Assembly: GCA_009712185.1 (NCBI GenBank)
Contig: WASQ01000090.1
Coordinates: 1-45,768 of the forward strand
Reading direction: 5' to 3'
DNA from: Telmatospirillum sp.
Lineage (GTDB): Bacteria > Pseudomonadota > Alphaproteobacteria > Rhodospirillales > Magnetospirillaceae
Length of the DNA stretch: 45,768 nucleotides
Shown here: piece after piece, positions 41,419 to 45,768 of the stretch
Numbering within the stretch: the stretch's first letter is position 1
How the letters are laid out: the number at the start of each line of letters is the position of its first letter
Translations under genes and position numbers: made by a program
The notes under the pieces: model-generated
Databases searched by the model: none
Told to the model about the DNA's origin: nothing
What the model saw: the letters and a program-made list of their open reading frames with translations, nothing else

Positions 41419-42827
41419 CCCCTTCGGAATTGGGCACCCTGTCGGCGACCGCGCTGGCCGCCGCCATCAGAGCCGGCGACGTCACCGCCGAACAGGCGGT
41501 CAGGACGGCCCTGACCCGTGCGGAGGCCGTCACCGCGGCGACCAACGCGGTGGTCTCGCTGGATGGGTCCGAGGCTCTGGCCGAGGCCCGCGCCATCGAC
41601 GCGGCAAGACGGCGTGGAGCCTTTCCCCGGGGGGCATTGACCGGAGTTCCCCTTGCGCACAAGGATATGTTCAACCGCATCGGCCAGATCGCGACCTGGG
41701 GCGCCCGGATCCGACCGATGACGCCAGCAACCCGCGACGCCACCGTGATCGGCCGCCTCAAGGCCGCCGGATCCGTCACCATTGGCGCCCTGCACATGGC
41801 GGAGTTCGCGTTCAGCATCACCGGTCACAACGAATTTCTCGGGGATTGCCGCAATCCGTTCTCACCCGACCACATTCCCGGCGGCTCCTCCAGCGGTTCC
41901 GCCACAGCGGTGGCCTCGGGGGTCATCCCCTTCTCCCTGGGGTCCGACACGGGAGGATCGATTCGCGTGCCCGCCGCCTGTTGCGGCCTTTACGGACTGC
42001 GCCCGACCTGGGGACTGATCAGCAGGGCCGGAGCCCTGCCTCTGGCGCCATCGCTGGATGCGATCGGGCCGCTTGCCCGCAATGTCGGCGACATCGCCCT
42101 GGCGCTCAGCCTGCTGGCCGGCGCCGATCCAGACGACGCCACCGCGCATGCTCCAGGGGCCGACTATCTCGGGGCGCTGACCTCCTCCGTCAAGGGGATG
42201 CGGGTCGGGTACGACCGCAAGCTGCTGGAACGGGTGGATCCCGACATTGCCCGCCTGATGGACCGGGCCCTGGCGATCCTCGTGGAAACCGGGGCCGTGG
42301 CCGTTGAGGTGACGCTGCCGGACCTGCGTGAACTCGACCGCTATGCCCAGTTGGTGCAGTTCGCGGAGGCGACCGCCTATCATGCGGTCTGGATGCGCGA
42401 TCGCCCGCAGGATTATTCCAATCCGGTCCGCAGCCTTCTCGAACATGGCTACGCCATCCCGGCCACGGACTATATCCAGGCCCTCCGGGCCCGCCCTCTG
42501 GTGCTGGAGGATTGGCTGCGGGGCCCCTTCCGCCATGCCGATGTCCTGTTCCTGCCGGTGATGACGGGGCCGGTTCCCACCCTTGCGGAAACCGCCGCCG
42601 ACCGCGTTCTGATCACGGCGATCGGGAGCCTGCTGCATTTCAACCGGCCGCTGGCCTATCTCGGACTTCCGGCACTCTGCCTGCCCACGGCACGCGACCG
42701 GAAAGGCATGCCGAACGGATTCCAGCTTCTGGGCCGTCCCTATGCCGAACCCGCGTTATTGAGTATCGGACAGGCGTATCAGAACCGCGTCGGGGTCCCC
42801 AAACCGGTGATATCCCCGCGCCCGTGA
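41415..42827 (+). CDS. amidase-signature enzyme (AtzE-like)
   Basis: The 470-aa amidohydrolase has the Ser-cisSer-Lys triad: Lys83 (PLAHKDMFN), Ser in GGSSSGSATAVASG (about 158-160) and Ser182 (SDTGGSIRVPAACCGLYGLRPTWG). The C-terminal part continues NRPLAYLGLPALCLPTARDRKGMPNGFQLLGRP. A small coupled upstream gene, as in AtzG-AtzE and GatC-GatA, points to AtzE-type amidases acting on carboxybiuret-like or other small amides. No other cyanuric-acid or urea pathway genes lie nearby, so the substrate is open. GatA is excluded by lack of GatB. Confidence 0.9.
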   Translation: MTPSELGTLSATALAAAIRAGDVTAEQAVRTALTRAEAVTAATNAVVSLDGSEALAEARAIDAARRRGAFPRGALTGVPLAHKDMFNRIGQIATWGARIRPMTPATRDATVIGRLKAAGSVTIGALHMAEFAFSITGHNEFLGDCRNPFSPDHIPGGSSSGSATAVASGVIPFSLGSDTGGSIRVPAACCGLYGLRPTWGLISRAGALPLAPSLDAIGPLARNVGDIALALSLLAGADPDDATAHAPGADYLGALTSSVKGMRVGYDRKLLERVDPDIARLMDRALAILVETGAVAVEVTLPDLRELDRYAQLVQFAEATAYHAVWMRDRPQDYSNPVRSLLEHGYAIPATDYIQALRARPLVLEDWLRGPFRHADVLFLPVMTGPVPTLAETAADRVLITAIGSLLHFNRPLAYLGLPALCLPTARDRKGMPNGFQLLGRPYAEPALLSIGQAYQNRVGVPKPVISPRP

Positions 42828-42906
42828 CGGCCAACCGGGGCCAGGATGGCAGGGCAGCCAGGCCGGAACAGGCCCCCCCTCCCCGTTCCGGCGAAGCGTT
42901 CCTTTG

Positions 42907-43197
42907 CTACCGGGAAATCCCTCCGGCATCCGGATCAATGTGAAGCTTCCGGGCCACACCGTCCCGGACCGCATAGGCGGAAAAACCGGGCCCGTCCGTC
43001 TCGAACTGCGCATAGCTTCCCAATGGATTGCGCGATCCCAGAGGGATGCCGTAACCATTGTTTTCGAGAAGGTTCAAAGCCGCTGTCGCCCGGTTATCCT
43101 CGGCATGGGACGCCTCTGCCGCCATGGCCGCAGAGGACAGGGCGGCCGTCAGAGCGGTCGCCAGGATGGCCGACAGAACTGTTGATCGGATCATCAT
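42907..43197 (-). CDS. small exported protein, PepSY-like
   Basis: The 96-aa product has a clear signal peptide (MMIRSTVLSAILATALTAALSSAAMA, cleavage near residue 26). The remainder has a helix ATAALNLLENNGYG and strands AQFETDGPGFSAYAVRDGVARKLHIDPDAGGI. This order (helix, then strands with a DG turn and a ID-x-x-x-G end) resembles PepSY domains, which are common periplasmic inhibitor-like or sensing modules. AAGGAGAC precedes the ATG. It stands between the amidase and the crotonase genes. Family call is tentative. Confidence 0.7.
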   Translation of the reverse strand: MMIRSTVLSAILATALTAALSSAAMAAEASHAEDNRATAALNLLENNGYGIPLGSRNPLGSYAQFETDGPGFSAYAVRDGVARKLHIDPDAGGISR

Positions 43198-43436
43198 GGA
43201 AGTCTCCTTTCGGACCAACACCTCCGGTCCATGACCGGCCGCCTGTTGGTTTTGCAGGCGGCACCGCTTGGACCCGAGGCGGGATGCGGCGACTCGATGG
43301 CTCCCGCATCCCGGGATCGGATGGGGCGGACCAGTCCGCCCCGATCCTTGAAACCACACTCTGCGACATCCGGCATGACCGGACGATGTCCGCATCATGA
43401 TCAATAATTTAGTTTCGCCTTGCGAACAATTGCGTC

Positions 43437-44198
43437 TCAAAGACGGCTGAAATCGGCGGGACGCCGTTCCAGAAAGGCGGCGACCGCTTCCTTCAACTCC
43501 GGCGAGGTCAGCGCCGCCTCGAACAGCCGCGCCTCCCGCGCGATCCGGTCGGCGACCGGCTCGCTTTCCGCCTTCAGGAGTGCCTTGGTGTTCCTCAGGG
43601 CCTGACGGGGACGCAGCGCCAGTCTCTGGGCCAGGACCATCGCCTGGGCCTCCTCCTCCCCGGCCGGCACCACACAATTGACGAGGCCCGCCTCACGGGC
43701 TTTCGCGGCATCGAAAGGCTCGCCCAGGAGCAACAACTCCGCCGCCCGCTGATAGCCGGCCAGGCGGGGCAGCAGGAGACTGGACGCGGCCTCGGGGACA
43801 AGGCCCAGATTGACAAAGGGGAACTGGAACCGGGTTCCCGTGCTGGCGATGACCAGATCGCAATGCAGCAACATGGTCGAGCCCACGCCGATGGCCGCCC
43901 CCTTGACCGCGGCAACCACCGGCTTGGTGAGGCCGGCCAGAACGTCGAGAAAACGTCCGACCTCGGATCCCGTCAGACTCCGGACCGACAGAAAGTCGTT
44001 GAGATCGTTCCCCGCAGTGAAATCATCACCGGTCCCGGCCAGAACATGGACCGCCACCGCATCATCCGCCTCACCGGCGGTCAGCGCATCGGCTAGCGCG
44101 CCATACATGGCCTGGGTCAGGGCATTTTTCTTGTCGGGCCGGTTCATCCGGACGGTTTGCACCGCGCCCTCGCGCTGCAAAAGGATCAGATCGGTCAT
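43437..44198 (-). CDS. enoyl-CoA hydratase/isomerase family protein
   Basis: The 253-aa crotonase-fold protein has oxyanion-hole strands in DDFTAGNDLNDFLS and VKGAAIGVGSTMLLHCD, and the segment FPFVNLGLVPEAASSLLLPRLAGYQRAAELLLLGEPFDA. The Glu in VPEAASS is typical of the enoyl-CoA isomerase-like subgroup; a second hydratase Glu is not evident. It probably acts in fatty-acid or aromatic-acid beta-oxidation-type chemistry. The ATG at 44198 is the only sensible start. It is divergent from the 44378 membrane-protein gene. Confidence 0.9.
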   Translation of the reverse strand: MTDLILLQREGAVQTVRMNRPDKKNALTQAMYGALADALTAGEADDAVAVHVLAGTGDDFTAGNDLNDFLSVRSLTGSEVGRFLDVLAGLTKPVVAAVKGAAIGVGSTMLLHCDLVIASTGTRFQFPFVNLGLVPEAASSLLLPRLAGYQRAAELLLLGEPFDAAKAREAGLVNCVVPAGEEEAQAMVLAQRLALRPRQALRNTKALLKAESEPVADRIAREARLFEAALTSPELKEAVAAFLERRPADFSRL

Positions 44199-44377
44199 AG
44201 GGGAAATCTCCGGTCCAGAACAATGGGAGGGGACAAAATGCCCGCAACCACGCCCGTCGTCGCCCCTGACTTATGGCATGCCGACCATCGGCAGCCCTCC
44301 TCACGCCCGGCAAGGGGACTGGGAACCGGTCCTGTGAGACACTGTTCCCGAACAGATCGGGGAAAAGGCGACGCGTC

Positions 44378-44887
44378 ATGACCGAATTGCCGAAGACGTT
44401 CCTTCAGCGAACCGACGACCTGCTCCGCTGGACCGGGATGCCGGCACAGGTCGCGCGCGACTGTGTCGATCCCGGCGAATTCACCGGACGCGCGGTTCGC
44501 TGGCAACCGGTCATTCCCACCGCCATTTTTGTCGGCGCGCTTGTTGCCGCCTGCCGGCTGGCGCCGGTGGAGATCACAGCGACCCTCATCCTGCTCGCGA
44601 TGATGCTTGCGGGCTCCATTTTCTCGCAAGGACCGCTCGGTCGTCATGCCAAGGGAATATATGCCCCGTCGAAAATCCTCCGCCGGCGGGCCGATCATTT
44701 CCGGCTGACGGTTCTGGTCACCCTCCATATCGGCGGACATCTGCTTTCGTCCACCTGCCTTTTTCTGGACGGGGCGCTGCAACGGATCGCAGGGATCGAA
44801 GCCGTTCTGCTTACCGCCACTCTGTCCCTCTGGTTCCTGTTGCCAACCTGGTATACGAGCTGGCGATTGCCGGGGGTGAGACGGTAG
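44378..44887 (+). CDS. membrane protein of unknown function
   Basis: The 169-aa product has about four hydrophobic segments: VIPTAIFVGALVAACRLA and ITATLILLAMMLAGSIF in the first half, and FRLTVLVTLHIGGHLLSSTCLFL and AVLLTATLSLWFLLPTWYTSW in the second. The N-terminus (MTELPKTFLQRTDDLLRWTG) is hydrophilic. No family motif was recognised. A weak AAAGGCG precedes the ATG. It has no operon partner; the crotonase gene is divergent. Coding status rests on length, hydrophobic pattern and codon use. Confidence 0.6.
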   Translation: MTELPKTFLQRTDDLLRWTGMPAQVARDCVDPGEFTGRAVRWQPVIPTAIFVGALVAACRLAPVEITATLILLAMMLAGSIFSQGPLGRHAKGIYAPSKILRRRADHFRLTVLVTLHIGGHLLSSTCLFLDGALQRIAGIEAVLLTATLSLWFLLPTWYTSWRLPGVRR

Positions 44888-45070
44888 CGGAAGGGTTTCC
44901 GCAGCTCGGGGGGGGCTCGGGCCACAATCACGGGCCAGAACGCCGATGCCCCGGGTGCCTGGCATTGAACGTCGGGAAGTGCCCGCAGCCATTATGGCTT
45001 TTGCCGGGCACGCCAGATGCGCACGCCCGGCAAGAGTTTAGGAATGAATCCGGGGGCTTGAGGCCGCGCT

Positions 45071-45577
45071 TTAAGGCGTGACCATCTCTCCCGCCATCCC
45101 CTCTCGGATCTGCCGCAGCCGCAGGGAATGGGACATTTCCTCGCGGCCGCTGGTGCGCATCAGCATCGCGGCCTCTTGGTTCGGACAATTGGCGGCCCAG
45201 GTTTCATAAAGCGTCTGTCCGTTGGCTTCGGCCTCGATCAGATGATCCAGCAAAGGGATGGACAGATCGGGCTTGCCACGTCCGGCGAGATAGGGATTGT
45301 CGCTGTTTTCCGGAACCAGGTACGGAACCCTGGTCAGAAGCTGAAGGACCTCCGCCATCCGATGGGCATGAACCATCTCGTCACGGCCGCTATCCTGCAA
45401 CAGCCGTCGGACGCCGGCATCCGCGCAACCGTCGGCCAGATCGTCATACATCTGCTTGCCGGCGGCTTCGACAAGCATCATCACCGTCAGATCGGTAACG
45501 GTAGGGACGCGGACGGAGGCCAGATGATCGAAAGCATCCGCCAGATTGGAAGGGGCTCCGGGGGGAAGCGCATACAT
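45071..45577 (-). CDS. ferritin-like diiron protein with an internal duplication
   Basis: The 168-aa product consists of two four-helix-type halves 80 residues apart. Each has a Glu and an ExxH ligand set: Glu37, Glu67-x-x-His70, then Glu117, Glu147-x-x-His150. The local sequences SGRDEMVHAHRM and SGREEMSHSLRL make the duplication plain. Such halves form a diiron centre in ferritins and rubrerythrins, so iron handling or peroxide protection is likely; no rubredoxin domain is present. The ATG at 45577 has AAGGAG nine bases upstream. Upstream on the minus strand lies a strong terminator. Confidence 0.85.
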   Translation of the reverse strand: MYALPPGAPSNLADAFDHLASVRVPTVTDLTVMMLVEAAGKQMYDDLADGCADAGVRRLLQDSGRDEMVHAHRMAEVLQLLTRVPYLVPENSDNPYLAGRGKPDLSIPLLDHLIEAEANGQTLYETWAANCPNQEAAMLMRTSGREEMSHSLRLRQIREGMAGEMVTP

Positions 45578-45703
45578 GAAGGCTCACTCCTTGAGGGGGA
45601 CAGGGAGATCCTCGCGGAGGACTGACCGGGGATCCCGGTTCTGTTGACGCTTCCGGGCGGTGTTTTATTGCGGTCCCCGTTGTTCTAAAAGCGGATGAGC
45701 CAT

Positions 45704-45734
45704 AAAAAAAGCGGCCGGATCCTTCCCCGGCCGC
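45704..45734 (-). terminator. intrinsic terminator of a gene beyond the right edge
   Basis: On the minus strand GCGGCCGG (complement of 45727-45734) pairs with CCGGCCGC (complement of 45711-45718) around eight bases, followed by seven T residues (45704-45710). This is a textbook Rho-independent terminator for a minus-strand gene outside the window, separating it from the ferritin-like gene. Confidence 0.85.
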
Positions 45735-45768
45735 CACGTCGCCCGCCGCCAGCGTAGGAGGGCGGCAG

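Overview
The window reads as a GC-rich alphaproteobacterial chromosome, most likely Rhodospirillales. Supporting signs are the gene order rpiB-glyA-nrdR-ribD-ribE-ribB(A)-ribH-nusB-thiL, the order lepB-rnc-era-recO, a MucR/Ros-type regulator, a K+-independent H+-pumping pyrophosphatase, an aspartate/glutamate leucyltransferase and an IF-1 with a proline/arginine-rich tail. Every gene was identified by reading motifs. No database search was run, so the lineage is an inference.

Layout. 1-2210: hppA (minus). 2211-4375: an accessory patch with 30-nt-periodic repeats that may be a relic IS end, a GNAT acetyltransferase, and an AT-rich PEP-CTERM secreted protein that looks transferred. 4376-12187: a long minus-strand operon for ribose-5-phosphate isomerisation, C1 metabolism, riboflavin and thiamine cofactor synthesis and antitermination, ending in a FliL-like protein. 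12631-13098: mucR (plus). 13323-15045: a 62-aa protein (minus) and metY (plus). 15531-18204: an exported aldose epimerase, an alpha/beta hydrolase and a flavin reductase (all minus). 18408-20370: motA-motB. 20623-25030: bpt (plus), a cysteine hydrolase, parC and recO (minus). 25461-27830: era, rnc, lepB (minus). 28141-32269: an isonitrile-hydratase-like protein, a DEAD-box helicase, infA and an LDH/MDH-family dehydrogenase. 32553-41000: a signalling block with a chemoreceptor carrying a CxxCH haem motif, a bacteriohemerythrin, a histone-deacetylase-like hydrolase, an HDOD response regulator, a hybrid sensor kinase, a small PAS-like protein and a REC-PAS-LuxR regulator. 41179-42827: a small GatC/AtzG-like protein translationally coupled to an amidase. 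42907-45577: a small exported protein, a crotonase, an unknown membrane protein and a duplicated ferritin-like protein.

The strongest unexplained structure is non-coding. (1) A family of palindromes begins exactly at the stop codon of at least six unrelated genes on both strands, with a shared outer motif (stop codon + TACCAA-like) and inner arms that diverge while keeping their pairing. (2) A second dispersed element, with core ACAAACAAAAGAGTCAC, occurs three times with identical internal spacing, and two copies show compensatory changes in flanking arms. (3) A MITE-like inverted-repeat element lies downstream of metY. (4) A promoter, short hairpin and T-run precede the lepB start, suggesting attenuation of the lepB-rnc-era operon.

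Functionally, the window combines housekeeping operons with a redox/oxygen-sensing and motility theme. The haem chemoreceptor, hemerythrin and motAB could all feed taxis, while the kinase-HDOD pair and the LuxR-type regulator form a separate phosphorelay cluster. No rRNA, tRNA, CRISPR array or intact insertion sequence was seen.
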